Assembly: GCA_035949055.1 (NCBI GenBank)
Contig: DASZIO010000034.1
Location: 40,629 to 104,628, forward strand
From: Bog-756 sp035949055
Lineage (GTDB): Bacteria > Actinomycetota > Acidimicrobiia > Acidimicrobiales > RAAP-2
Length of the DNA: 64,000 nucleotides
Direction: 5' to 3'
Shown: positions 7,940-16,274 of the stretch, piece after piece
How the letters are laid out: each line of letters begins with the position of its first letter
Numbering within the stretch: the first letter of the stretch is position 1
Notes under the pieces: generated by a model
What the model saw: only the letters and a program-made list of their open reading frames with translations
Database searches by the model: none
Told to the model about the DNA's origin: nothing
Made by a program: the position numbers and the translations under genes

Positions 7940-9073
7940 CTATGACTCCTCTGCCGACTCGGTTCCCAGACCGGGCTCGGGCGTGACGTCCCGTCTGGCG
8001 ATGATGTGCACGTCGATGGCGGCTTCGGCAGCCAATCGTGCGATCTTCCGGACGGTGGATCCTCCACCGAGCAGTTCCTGCCAGCGGCTGCGTCCGCTCG
8101 AGCCCACGACGATCTGGGTGACGTGTCCCTGGCGGGCGAACTCGATGAGGGCGCGCGCCGGGTCGTCGTCCCGGAGCTCATTCCAGCTGGCACCCACATC
8201 CGCGGCCAGCTGTCGCAGCGTGCGCAGCTGATCGTCCGAGACGCGACGAGAGTGCTTGGCCGTCGAGACGTTGACCACCCTCAGATCTGCCTTGATCCGG
8301 GCGGCCATCCTCGAAGACCGGCGAACGATTACCTCAGTGCCCGGGGCGGTGGTGACCCCCACGAGGATGCGCTCGTGGGTATCCCATATCGAATCCTTCC
8401 GTTGATGCTGCAGGTACTCGAGCAGCTGCTCCTCGGTCTCGTCCGCCAGGAAGCGGAGCGTCAGCTCCCTCAGCGCGGTGAGGTTGTCGGTTCGGAAGTA
8501 GTTGGCCAATGCTTCGGGGACGGTCTCGGACGGGTAGACGTTGCCGTGCAGCATCCGACGACGGAGCTGTTCCGGGGAGGAGTCCACCAGCTCGATCTGG
8601 TCAGCCCTCCGGACCACCCAATCAGGTACCCGCTCACGGATGGGAGCCTCGATGATCCTCTCAACTGCGTCGGCCAGGCTCTCGAGGTGTTGGATGTTGA
8701 CAGTGGTGATTAGGTCTACACCAGCGTAGAGGAGCTCCATCACGTCCTCCCAACGCTTCCCGTTGCGGCCAGATCCGGGAACGTTGGTGTGAGCCAGCTC
8801 GTCCACGAGGACCACCTGGGGATGCCGCCCGAGCACGGCATCGAGGTCCATCTCCTCGAACCGAGAGCCGTGGTACTCGACGATCCTCCGGGGGATCACC
8901 TCCAGATCGTCGATCAGCTCATCGGTGCTCTCGCGTCCGTGACATTCGACGAAGCCGATTGCGACATCGGCGCCCCGCTGCCTGCGCCTGCGACCTTCCC
9001 CCAGCATGGCGAAGGTCTTGCCCACTCCTGGGGCGGCACCCAGATAGATCCTGAATCGCCCGGTGGGCTCCAC
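7940..9073 (-). CDS. kdpD: truncated KdpD: N-terminal sensor domain plus USP domain only
   Basis: About 377 residues covering only the N-terminal half of KdpD. Walker A GAAPGVGKT is at residues 12-20, the DELAHTNVPGS signature follows, and a universal-stress-protein-like domain extends to near the C-terminus (IVVGSSGRSRWQELLGG). There are no membrane segments, HisKA or ATPase domain. Short KdpD proteins of this kind follow kdpC in some cyanobacteria, where they modulate Kdp expression. The start is taken at GTG 9073, giving an N-terminus that aligns with the full-length KdpD of this island; upstream frame lacks good starts. It lies 214 bp downstream of kdpC. Confidence 0.82.
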   Translation of the reverse strand: MEPTGRFRIYLGAAPGVGKTFAMLGEGRRRRQRGADVAIGFVECHGRESTDELIDDLEVIPRRIVEYHGSRFEEMDLDAVLGRHPQVVLVDELAHTNVPGSGRNGKRWEDVMELLYAGVDLITTVNIQHLESLADAVERIIEAPIRERVPDWVVRRADQIELVDSSPEQLRRRMLHGNVYPSETVPEALANYFRTDNLTALRELTLRFLADETEEQLLEYLQHQRKDSIWDTHERILVGVTTAPGTEVIVRRSSRMAARIKADLRVVNVSTAKHSRRVSDDQLRTLRQLAADVGASWNELRDDDPARALIEFARQGHVTQIVVGSSGRSRWQELLGGGSTVRKIARLAAEAAIDVHIIARRDVTPEPGLGTESAEES

Positions 9074-9287
9074 CGATCCCTGGTCATGCGGTTGGACAGC
9101 CGTTTCAACGCCTCCAGCCGGTTCGTGGTGCGAGTACCCCCCGCCGTCGTGTCGCTTCAGCAAACCACGCCATGGACACCGACGGGCTTCCCGCCTCAGC
9201 CTTTGAACCGGCGTGACCCGGAGATGGCAGCTCGCCCCCCGAAGCAGTGTGTCCAGGCTACGGGGCGTCCAAAGCAACGAAACGCGT

Positions 9288-9917
9288 TCATCGCAGCTTG
9301 GCCAGTGCCTCGTTCAGCTGCAGCACGTTGATATAGCTGCTGCCGAGGAAGCCCAGTTCCGGGCCGTTGTTCTGGCTGGCGATGAGCGCCCGCAATCTCG
9401 ATGGCGCGATACCGGTGGCCTGGGAGACCATCGGGATCTGGGCTAGGGCGTCTGCCGCGGAGATGTTCGGGTCGTAGCCGCTTCCCGAGGTGGTGACCAG
9501 GTCGGGAGTCGGATTCACCCCCCGGGCGTGCCAGTAGGCCACCAACGCCTGGGTGTTGCTCTTCAGGACCTTGGACCGGGGGCCGAGGTTGCTGGCTCCG
9601 GACTGGCCGCTGTTGCCGTTGGCCATCAGCGGGTTGTCCCCGCCTGCCACTGCCGGCGTTGCCTTCGGGTTGGCCGCATAGGGCCCGAGGTCGTCAGGCC
9701 GGCCCTGGAAGACGCAGCTACCGAGGGGGTGACCGGGGCACTGGGTGGCAGACCAGTTCTGCCCGATCAGGGTCGATCCGTTGGCCGTGAGCGACCCGTC
9801 GGCCTGGTGCTTGAAGAACAGCTGGGAGATGCCGACCCCGGCAAATGCGTACACGAAGACCAGGACGAGCAAGACGACGGCGAGGATGACCGATCGACGA
9901 ATGTGGACGAGCATCAA
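9288..9917 (-). CDS. kdpC: potassium-transporting ATPase subunit KdpC
   Basis: A 209-residue single-pass membrane subunit. One N-terminal membrane segment (about residues 8-30) precedes a periplasmic/extracytoplasmic domain with the conserved features NGSTLIGQNW, LVTTSGSGYDPNISAADALAQIP and ASRLRALI-like, ending in VLQLNEALAKL. KdpC stabilises the KdpFABC complex and raises ATP affinity. It lies 10 bp downstream of kdpB in the same operon. The PNIS and SGSGYDP motifs make the assignment secure. Confidence 0.95.
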   Translation of the reverse strand: MMLVHIRRSVILAVVLLVLVFVYAFAGVGISQLFFKHQADGSLTANGSTLIGQNWSATQCPGHPLGSCVFQGRPDDLGPYAANPKATPAVAGGDNPLMANGNSGQSGASNLGPRSKVLKSNTQALVAYWHARGVNPTPDLVTTSGSGYDPNISAADALAQIPMVSQATGIAPSRLRALIASQNNGPELGFLGSSYINVLQLNEALAKLR

Positions 9918-9927
9918 ATGGTCTCCA

Positions 9928-11997
9928 TCAGTAAGCGTGCAGCGCGACGAGGATCAGATCGATGAGCTTGATGAAGATGAAGGGGACGATGATCCCACCC
10001 ACCCCGTAGATCCACACGTTCCGGCGCAGGATGGCAGCCGAGCTGGCCGGGCGAAACTTGACTCCCCGGAGAGCCAGCGGGATAAGGGCCACAATGACCA
10101 GCGCATTGAAGATCACCGCAGACAGGACCGCGCTCTGCGGGCTGTGGAGCTTCATGATGTTGAGCGTGTTGAGCTGCGGATAGGTAGTGACGAACAGGGC
10201 CGGGATGATGGCGAAGTACTTGGCCACGTCGTTGGCGATGGAGAAAGTGGTGAGCGATCCGCGGGTGATGAGGAGCTGCTTGCCGATCTCGACCACATCG
10301 ATGAGCTTGGTCGGGTTGGAGTCGAGGTCCACCATGTTGCCGGCTTCCTTGGCCGCGGTGGTCCCGGTGTTCATGGCCACGCCGACATCGGCCTGGGCCA
10401 GGGCAGGGGCGTCGTTGGTCCCGTCGCCTGTCATGGCAACCAGCTTGCCGCCCTCCTGCTCCGTCCTGATCAGTGCCATCTTGGCTTCGGGCGTGGCCTC
10501 GGCCAGGAAGTCGTCGACACCGGCCTCCTGAGCGATGGCTGCCGCCGTCAGGGGATTGTCACCCGTGATCATCACGGTCCGGATGCCCATCTGCCGCATC
10601 TCGTCGAATTTGTCATGGATGCCCTGCTTCACCACGTCCTTGAGCTCGATGACCCCGAGGATGTCACTGCCGTCGGCTACCACCAGTGGCGTGGATCCGG
10701 CACGAGAGATCCGCTCCACGAGCTCGTCGAGGTCGTGAGGAACACTGCCTCCTTGCTCGCCGGACCAGCGCTTTACCGAGTCGGCCGCGCCTTTTCGGAT
10801 CTGACGGTGATCCACGTCCAGCCCCGACATGCGGGTCTGCGCCGTGAACGGCACGAAGACGTGATCGCCCTCCAGCACCCGCTCCCTGATGTTGAAGCGC
10901 TCCTTGGCCAGAACGACGATGGAGCGGCCTTCGGGCGTCTCGTCGGCCAGGGAGGCGAGCTGCGCGGCGTCGGCCACCTCCTGTTCGGTGTGGTCACCGA
11001 CCGGAAAGAAATCCGATGCCATGCGGTTGCCGAGGGTAATGGTGCCGGTCTTGTCCAGTAGGAGCGTCTGCACGTCGCCGGCCGCTTCCACCGCCCGACC
11101 ACTCATGGCCAGCACGTTGCGTTGGACGAGCCGGTCCATGCCGGCGATACCGATGGCCGACAGAAGCGCTCCGATGGTGGTCGGGATGAGGCAGACCAGC
11201 AAGGAGATCAGGACCACGACGGACACCGCCGCCCCGGAATAGTGCCCGAAGGGCTGCAGGGCCACCACCACGGGGAGGAACACAATGGTGAGCACCGCCA
11301 ACAGGATGGTAAGGGCGATCTCGTTCGGAGTCTTCTGCCGGTTTGCCCCCTCCACGAGGGTGATCATCCGATCGAGGAAGGTCTGGCCCCGCTCGGCGGT
11401 GATGCGCACCACGATGCGGTCGGACAGGACCTTGGTCCCACCGGTTACCGCCGATCGGTCGCCACCCGATTCGCGGATGACCGGGGCCGACTCACCGGTG
11501 ATGGCCGACTCGTCGACCGAGGCGATCCCCTCGGTGATCTCGCCGTCGGATGGGATGAGGTCGCCGGCCTCACAGACGATCATGTCCCCCTTGGACAGGG
11601 ACGCCGCCGGCACCAGCTCCTCGGTTCCATCGGGAAACAGGCGCCGGGCCTCCGTCTCGGATCGCATCCGCCGGAGCGTGTCGGCCTGGGCCTTGCCCCG
11701 CCCCTCGGCCATGGCCTCGGCGAAGTTGGCAAAGACGACCGTGAGGAACAGCCAGATGGTGATGGACCAAGTGAAGATACCCGGATGGGCAATGGCTTCG
11801 ATGAAGGTGATGACGGTGCCCACCAGCACCACGAACATGACGGGATTCCGGATCTCCAGTGCCGGATTGAGCTTCTTGAAGGAATCGATCAGCGCCTGAC
11901 CGAGGATCTGGCGGTCGAAGAGCCCCCGGGCCTCGGCCACGCCATGAGCTTCCACGCTCGGCCCCTGCTGACCCGGTTGGGTCATCGTCGTACTCAT
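9928..11997 (-). CDS. kdpB: potassium-transporting ATPase ATP-binding subunit KdpB
   Basis: A 689-residue P-type ATPase that energises high-affinity K+ uptake. Visible are the actuator motif TGES (167-170), the phosphorylation motif DKTGT with Asp315, and the hinge motif GDGTNDAPAL. Membrane helices occur around residues 55-95, 228-280 and in the last 110 residues, as usual for KdpB. Its start overlaps the kdpA stop by one base, indicating translational coupling in kdpFABC. Length matches the family. Confidence 0.97.
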   Translation of the reverse strand: MSTTMTQPGQQGPSVEAHGVAEARGLFDRQILGQALIDSFKKLNPALEIRNPVMFVVLVGTVITFIEAIAHPGIFTWSITIWLFLTVVFANFAEAMAEGRGKAQADTLRRMRSETEARRLFPDGTEELVPAASLSKGDMIVCEAGDLIPSDGEITEGIASVDESAITGESAPVIRESGGDRSAVTGGTKVLSDRIVVRITAERGQTFLDRMITLVEGANRQKTPNEIALTILLAVLTIVFLPVVVALQPFGHYSGAAVSVVVLISLLVCLIPTTIGALLSAIGIAGMDRLVQRNVLAMSGRAVEAAGDVQTLLLDKTGTITLGNRMASDFFPVGDHTEQEVADAAQLASLADETPEGRSIVVLAKERFNIRERVLEGDHVFVPFTAQTRMSGLDVDHRQIRKGAADSVKRWSGEQGGSVPHDLDELVERISRAGSTPLVVADGSDILGVIELKDVVKQGIHDKFDEMRQMGIRTVMITGDNPLTAAAIAQEAGVDDFLAEATPEAKMALIRTEQEGGKLVAMTGDGTNDAPALAQADVGVAMNTGTTAAKEAGNMVDLDSNPTKLIDVVEIGKQLLITRGSLTTFSIANDVAKYFAIIPALFVTTYPQLNTLNIMKLHSPQSAVLSAVIFNALVIVALIPLALRGVKFRPASSAAILRRNVWIYGVGGIIVPFIFIKLIDLILVALHAY

Positions 11998-13685
11998 CAG
12001 AAGAACTGTCCGTGGCTCAGCTGCTCGACGATCGGGCCGAGAGCGACGGCGGGGAAGAAGGTGAGGCCACCGATGATCACGATTACTCCGATGGTCAGGC
12101 CGACAAACATTCCGTTGTCGGTACGGAAGGTACCGAGCGATTCGGGAACCACGTTTTTGGCGGCCAGCGTGCCTCCGAGGGCCAGGGCCGGGATCATGAT
12201 CGCGAACCGGCCGAGCAACATGTCCACGCCTCCGATGACGTTGTAGAAGGTGGTGTTGCCGGTGAGGCCGGCGAAGGCCGACCCGTTGTTGTTCCCCTGC
12301 GAAGTGAGGGCGTAGAGGATCTCGGAGAACCCGTGGGGGCCGGAATTGAGCGGACCGGCTCTCCCGGCGTGGATCGACACGGCGATGGCGGTGAAGGTCA
12401 AGACGATGATGGGCATGACGAGAGCGCCCAACCCGGCCAGCTTCACTTCCTTGGCCTGGATCTTCTTGCCCAGGTACTCAGGCGTTCGGCCGATCATCAG
12501 ACCGCCGATGAACACGGCGATGATGGCGTAGATGAGGATGGTGTACAGCCCGCTCCCGACGCCACCGGGCGTTACCTCACCGAGCATCATGCCGGTCATG
12601 AGACCCATGCCCCCGATGGGCGTGAACGAGTCGTAGGAGGCGTCCGCCGATCCGGTGGAGGTGTTGGTCGACGCCACCCCGAAGAGGGCGGACGATGTAT
12701 CGCCGAAGCGCACCTCCTTGCCCTCGGTGTTGCCGACGGTCGAGTGCACTCCGGCGGCAACCAGAGCCGGGTTCTGCTGGTGTTCAGCGTAGCTGGTGTA
12801 GCCGACCCACACGCCGAAGATGATCACCATGGCCGCCAGCAGAGCCACGCCGTGGCGGATGCTCCCGACCATCTTCCCGAACGTGTAGGTGAGAGCGAAG
12901 GGAATGGCCAGGAGTAGATAGATCGAGAGCCAGTTCGTGAGTCCTGTCGGGTTCTCGAAGGTGGTCGCCGAGTTGGCGTTGAGGAACCCGCCGCCGTTGG
13001 TACCTAGCTGTTTGATCGCCTCCATGAAACCGATGGGCCCGCGCGGGATCGTCTGGGTGACACCGTTGATGGCATTGTGGAAGCTCGCCGTGCCCGCAAG
13101 CGTCTGCACCGCTCCCTGACCGACGAAGATGATCCCTGCGATGAAGGCGATCGGGATGAGGACGTAGAAGAGGGCGCGGGTGATATCGACCCAGAAGTTT
13201 CCGACGGTCGGCGAGTTCTTGCGGGACAGGCCCCGGATGAGAACCAGGGCGGCGGCGATGCCCACCGCCGGGGTAACGAACTGCTGAACGGTGAGAGCGC
13301 CTATCTGCGAGAAGTACGACATGGTCGTCTCCCCGCCGTAGTTCTGCCAGTTGGTATTCGTCAGGAAGGAGGACGCGGTGTTGAAGCTGAGTGCCTGGCC
13401 CACCGCACCAAAGTGCTGTGGATTGAGAGGCAGCGATCCCTGGATGCGGATGATCAAGTAGGTGACGCCGAACGAGACCGCAGAGAAGATGACCATCGCG
13501 CCGGCGTAGCGCGTCCAGGTCTGCTCCTGTTCGGGTTCCGTCCCCAGAAGGCGGTAGACCGGCCGTTCCGCCCAGCGCAGAAAGCGAACCCTTCCGTCGA
13601 AGACGGCGGCCATATAGGAACCGAGGAAACACCAGGTGAGGCCGAGGGCGACGACCAACGTGATGATGCTCCAGGTGAAGCCCAT
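11997..13685 (-). CDS. kdpA: potassium-transporting ATPase channel subunit KdpA
   Basis: A 562-residue polytopic membrane protein with about ten hydrophobic segments and the KdpA selectivity-filter repeats, including NTASSFLTNTNWQNYGGE, LGTNGGGFLNANSA and ALTSQGNNNGSAF. It binds and translocates K+ within KdpFABC. The GTEPEQEQTW motif near residue 50 is diagnostic. The ATG directly follows the kdpF stop codon on the minus strand, so the whole set is one transcript. Confidence 0.97.
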   Translation of the reverse strand: MGFTWSIITLVVALGLTWCFLGSYMAAVFDGRVRFLRWAERPVYRLLGTEPEQEQTWTRYAGAMVIFSAVSFGVTYLIIRIQGSLPLNPQHFGAVGQALSFNTASSFLTNTNWQNYGGETTMSYFSQIGALTVQQFVTPAVGIAAALVLIRGLSRKNSPTVGNFWVDITRALFYVLIPIAFIAGIIFVGQGAVQTLAGTASFHNAINGVTQTIPRGPIGFMEAIKQLGTNGGGFLNANSATTFENPTGLTNWLSIYLLLAIPFALTYTFGKMVGSIRHGVALLAAMVIIFGVWVGYTSYAEHQQNPALVAAGVHSTVGNTEGKEVRFGDTSSALFGVASTNTSTGSADASYDSFTPIGGMGLMTGMMLGEVTPGGVGSGLYTILIYAIIAVFIGGLMIGRTPEYLGKKIQAKEVKLAGLGALVMPIIVLTFTAIAVSIHAGRAGPLNSGPHGFSEILYALTSQGNNNGSAFAGLTGNTTFYNVIGGVDMLLGRFAIMIPALALGGTLAAKNVVPESLGTFRTDNGMFVGLTIGVIVIIGGLTFFPAVALGPIVEQLSHGQFF

Positions 13686-13775
13686 CTAGAACTTCTCGGG
13701 CTTGAACATGGCGTACCCCAGGTAGAAGAACATCACGATGGCGACGCCGAGGAGGACTCCTTGGGTCCAGGTCAT
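13686..13775 (-). CDS. kdpF: potassium-transporting ATPase small subunit KdpF
   Basis: A 29-residue single-helix peptide starting MTWTQGVLLG and ending LGYAMFKPEKF. The short hydrophobic helix followed by a (F/L)xPE(K/R)F terminus is the hallmark of KdpF, a lipid-like stabilising subunit of the Kdp complex. The stop codon abuts the kdpA start, and its ATG overlaps the stop of the preceding 27-residue peptide by 4 bp (ATGA). Confidence 0.85.
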   Translation of the reverse strand: MTWTQGVLLGVAIVMFFYLGYAMFKPEKF

Positions 13776-13855
13776 ACCCGGTCGAGTGCCCAGATGAGAC
13801 CGAGCATCACCAGGGCAAAGCCGATGATGCCCAGTACTGCGAGGAAATCTGCCAT
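13772..13855 (-). CDS. 27-residue membrane peptide preceding kdpF
   Basis: A tiny gene encoding a single hydrophobic helix that starts MADFLAVLGIIGF and ends in LIWALDRV. It overlaps the kdpF ATG by 4 bp and is the first gene of the kdp operon. I do not know a named family; similar unnamed small peptides have been seen ahead of kdpF in other actinobacteria, so it may be a second accessory helix of the pump or a leader-type coupling ORF. Support is the clean helix, the ATGA overlap and the position; no strong ribosome binding site is present and a -10-like GACACT lies 6 bp upstream, suggesting a leaderless start. Confidence 0.55.
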   Translation of the reverse strand: MADFLAVLGIIGFALVMLGLIWALDRV

Positions 13856-13861
13856 GGAGCG

Positions 13862-13930
13862 AGTGTCAGCCCTTCGCTCTTAACAGGTTCTTAAAACCGG
13901 CCCGTCGCTCTGAATAAGTTCTCAACAGAA
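13862..13930. promoter_or_regulatory. kdp divergent control region with OmpR-type direct repeats
   Basis: Between the kdp operon (minus) and the kinase gene (plus). On the plus strand TCTTAACAGGT at 13878-13888 is followed in register 11 bp later by TCTTAAAACCG at 13889, and a related TCTCAACAG starts at 13920. Tandem half-sites with 11-bp phasing are what OmpR/PhoB-family regulators such as KdpE bind. On the minus strand the repeats sit at about -23 to -42 from a -10-like GACACT (13862-13867), the class II activator position. Inference from pattern only. Confidence 0.5.
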
Positions 13931-13975
13931 CGGCGCCCCGGGACTACCACCGGATTTCCGTACGACAATGTCGGG

Positions 13976-15442
13976 GTGCGCAGAACACTGGTCGGGTCGA
14001 TCGTCGGGGTCGCCCTCTCATTCGGCCTCGGGGCGGCCATGCTGCCGGTGCGCTCGCACCTGAGCATTGCCACTGCCGCGCTCGTGCTAGTGGTACCCGT
14101 GGTGACGGCGGTGATCATCGGCGGGTTCCGGGCCGGAGCCGTGAGTGTCCTCGCCGGGTTTCTTGTCTACGACTACGGGTTCGTCCCCCCTTACAACCGC
14201 TTGCGGGTGGCCCATACCCAGGACTGGGTCGCTCTGACCGTCTATGCGGTGGTCATGCTGCTCGTGTCGAGGGTGGTCGCCAGTCTCGAGTCGGCCCGGA
14301 CCGAAGCCCACAGACGGACAACCGATGCCCAGCGCTTGTTCGAATTATCAGAGCTCCTGGTAGCGGACCGCTCCGTCCAGGACCTCCTGAGGACCATCGT
14401 GGGCGCCGTCAGGACCGTGTTCGTCGTGCCGGGCGTGGCCCTCCTCGTCCCCGAGGGCGACCGGCTCGAGATCGCGGCCTCGGCCGGCGAAGCACTGTCT
14501 CGTGACGAACTGCAAGTACTCGAGCCATTGTCAGGCGTTCCCGTGAGTCTCGATACCTGGCCGGGCGGGCCCGGAGAGATCCGGACTGTGGCCTTGACCG
14601 CATCGGGCCGTCCGGTCGGCATGCTCGCCATGCGGGGAAGCCCGGCCACCGAGGCGGACCGAGCCCTGCTGCGCACGTTCGCCAACCATGCCGCGCTCGC
14701 CCTGGAGCGGGCCCAGCTCCGCGACCAGGCGGTCCGTTCTGAACTGTTGGAGGAGGTCGATCGCATGCGACACGCGCTGGTCGGGGCGGTGTCGCACGAC
14801 CTGCGCACGCCGCTGGCGACCATGAAGGTGGCGTCGTCGACCCTGTTGCACCCGTCGTACCCGCTTTCGGATGCCGATGCCTTTGAGCTGCACGGCCTGA
14901 TCGACGTCGAGACCGATCGGCTGACCCGACTGGTGACCAGTCTCCTCGACATGACGCGCATCGATGCCGGCGTTCTCGAGGTCCGGCGCCGACCGACGTC
15001 GGTCCCCGACCTGGCCCAAGAGGCCGTGGCCGCCCTCCGACCCGCCTTGGAAGACAATCAGGTCGTGATCGCGGTTCCCGAGGATCTCCCGCCAGTCGAC
15101 GTCGACCAGCTTCTGATCGGCCAGGTACTCGCTAACCTGTTGGACAATGCAGGTCGTTACGCCCCGCCCGAGAGCCTGATCACGGTGGCCGGCGAGGTCC
15201 TGGGCGATCGCATCGCGCTCTCGGTGGCCGATGCCGGACCAGGGGTGCCCCCAGCCGAGCGGGAGGCGGTGTTCGACCGTTATGTTCGCTTCGACACCGG
15301 AGGGCGGGCCGGGATCGGTCTCACCATCGCCAAGACCTTCATCGAAGCCCATAACGAGCACATCTGGGTCGAAGAGGCCCAGGGTGGAGGCGCCCGGTTC
15401 GTCTTCACCCTGGCCCCGGCGGCCAGCCGGGCCGGCGGTTAG
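13976..15442 (+). CDS. sensor histidine kinase equal to the C-terminal half of KdpD
   Basis: A 488-residue kinase. Membrane segments at about residues 5-105 form a DUF4118 module (LVYDYGFVPPYNRLRVAH), a GAF-like domain spans about 115-245, and the HisKA box AVSHDLRTPLA places the phospho-acceptor at His274, followed by an ATPase domain with N box LANLLDNAGRYAP and G boxes DAGPGVP and GIGLTIAK. It lacks the N-terminal KdpD/USP part, which is instead encoded alone at 7940-9073. The GTG start is only 120 bp from the kdp operon, divergently. The response regulator gene follows 4 bp after the stop. Confidence 0.88.
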   Translation: MRRTLVGSIVGVALSFGLGAAMLPVRSHLSIATAALVLVVPVVTAVIIGGFRAGAVSVLAGFLVYDYGFVPPYNRLRVAHTQDWVALTVYAVVMLLVSRVVASLESARTEAHRRTTDAQRLFELSELLVADRSVQDLLRTIVGAVRTVFVVPGVALLVPEGDRLEIAASAGEALSRDELQVLEPLSGVPVSLDTWPGGPGEIRTVALTASGRPVGMLAMRGSPATEADRALLRTFANHAALALERAQLRDQAVRSELLEEVDRMRHALVGAVSHDLRTPLATMKVASSTLLHPSYPLSDADAFELHGLIDVETDRLTRLVTSLLDMTRIDAGVLEVRRRPTSVPDLAQEAVAALRPALEDNQVVIAVPEDLPPVDVDQLLIGQVLANLLDNAGRYAPPESLITVAGEVLGDRIALSVADAGPGVPPAEREAVFDRYVRFDTGGRAGIGLTIAKTFIEAHNEHIWVEEAQGGGARFVFTLAPAASRAGG

Positions 15443-15446
15443 CATC

Positions 15447-16142
15447 ATGGCAAAGGTGCTGGTGATCGACGACGATCGCTCCCTTCTCCGAGCGCTCCGA
15501 CTCGGCCTCCGGGCCGGTGGACACGACGTGATCAGCGCAGTCGGCGGCGAGGAAGGGATCTCCCAGACGGCCCTGGCCTCCCCCGACGTCGTCGTGCTCG
15601 ATCTCGGACTCCCCGACATCGACGGGCAGGCGGTGTGCAGACGGATCCGCCAGTGGAGCGGGGTGCCGATCATCATCCTGTCGGCGAGTGGTAGCGAAGA
15701 CCGCAAGGTTGCCGCCCTCGACGGTGGCGCAGACGACTTCGTGACCAAGCCCTTCGGCATGGCGGAGCTCGAAGCGCGGATTCGAACAGCACTACGCCAC
15801 GGGACGTCCGCATCCGACGAGCCCCGCTCGCCCAAGATCACCATCGGATCGCTCGATGTCGATCTCGTCCATAACGAGGCCCATCTCGGGGGCGTCGCGG
15901 TCGACCTCACGCCGAAGGAGTTCCAGGTCCTGTCCTTCCTGGCACACCACGCCGGAAGGACGTGTACCCATCAGATGATCCTGTCCGCAGTCTGGGGGAC
16001 GGGCTATGGGCGAGAAGCACAATACCTGCACGCCTACGTTCACCGGCTCCGGCAGAAGCTTCATGACGGCTCCGGCAGGCTGATCCGGACCATGCCGGGC
16101 ATCGGCTACAGCCTCAATCCGGATCCGGTGGTTGCGGCGTGA
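15447..16142 (+). CDS. kdpE: KdpE-like response regulator (first copy)
   Basis: A 231-residue OmpR-family regulator. The receiver domain has acidic residues at DDD 8-10, phospho-acceptor Asp52 (VLDLGLPD) and the TKPFG lysine near residue 102. The winged-helix domain contains VDLTPKEFQVL and the terminal wing TMPGIGYSL. It follows the half-KdpD kinase by 4 bp, so the two form a two-component pair, and its probable target is the divergent kdp promoter with 11-bp-phased direct repeats. Confidence 0.88.
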   Translation: MAKVLVIDDDRSLLRALRLGLRAGGHDVISAVGGEEGISQTALASPDVVVLDLGLPDIDGQAVCRRIRQWSGVPIIILSASGSEDRKVAALDGGADDFVTKPFGMAELEARIRTALRHGTSASDEPRSPKITIGSLDVDLVHNEAHLGGVAVDLTPKEFQVLSFLAHHAGRTCTHQMILSAVWGTGYGREAQYLHAYVHRLRQKLHDGSGRLIRTMPGIGYSLNPDPVVAA

Positions 16143-16159
16143 GGCCTCGTGACACGGCG

Positions 16160-16165
16160 TAGCCT
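16160..16165 (+). promoter_or_regulatory. possible -10 element upstream of full-length kdpD
   Basis: TAGCCT, identical to the element before the amidohydrolase gene, lies in the 132-bp gap between the first kdpE and full-length kdpD. It could give the second kdpDE pair its own promoter. No -35 partner was identified, so this is weak. Confidence 0.25.
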
Positions 16166-16274
16166 GGACACCGACAACGAGATGGGCTGCGATCCGGCGG
16201 CAACGGCCATCGCTCATGAGAGAGCGACCCACTGCCAGCCGGTGGGCCGACCCTAGGTCAGGAGGCCGTCAACT

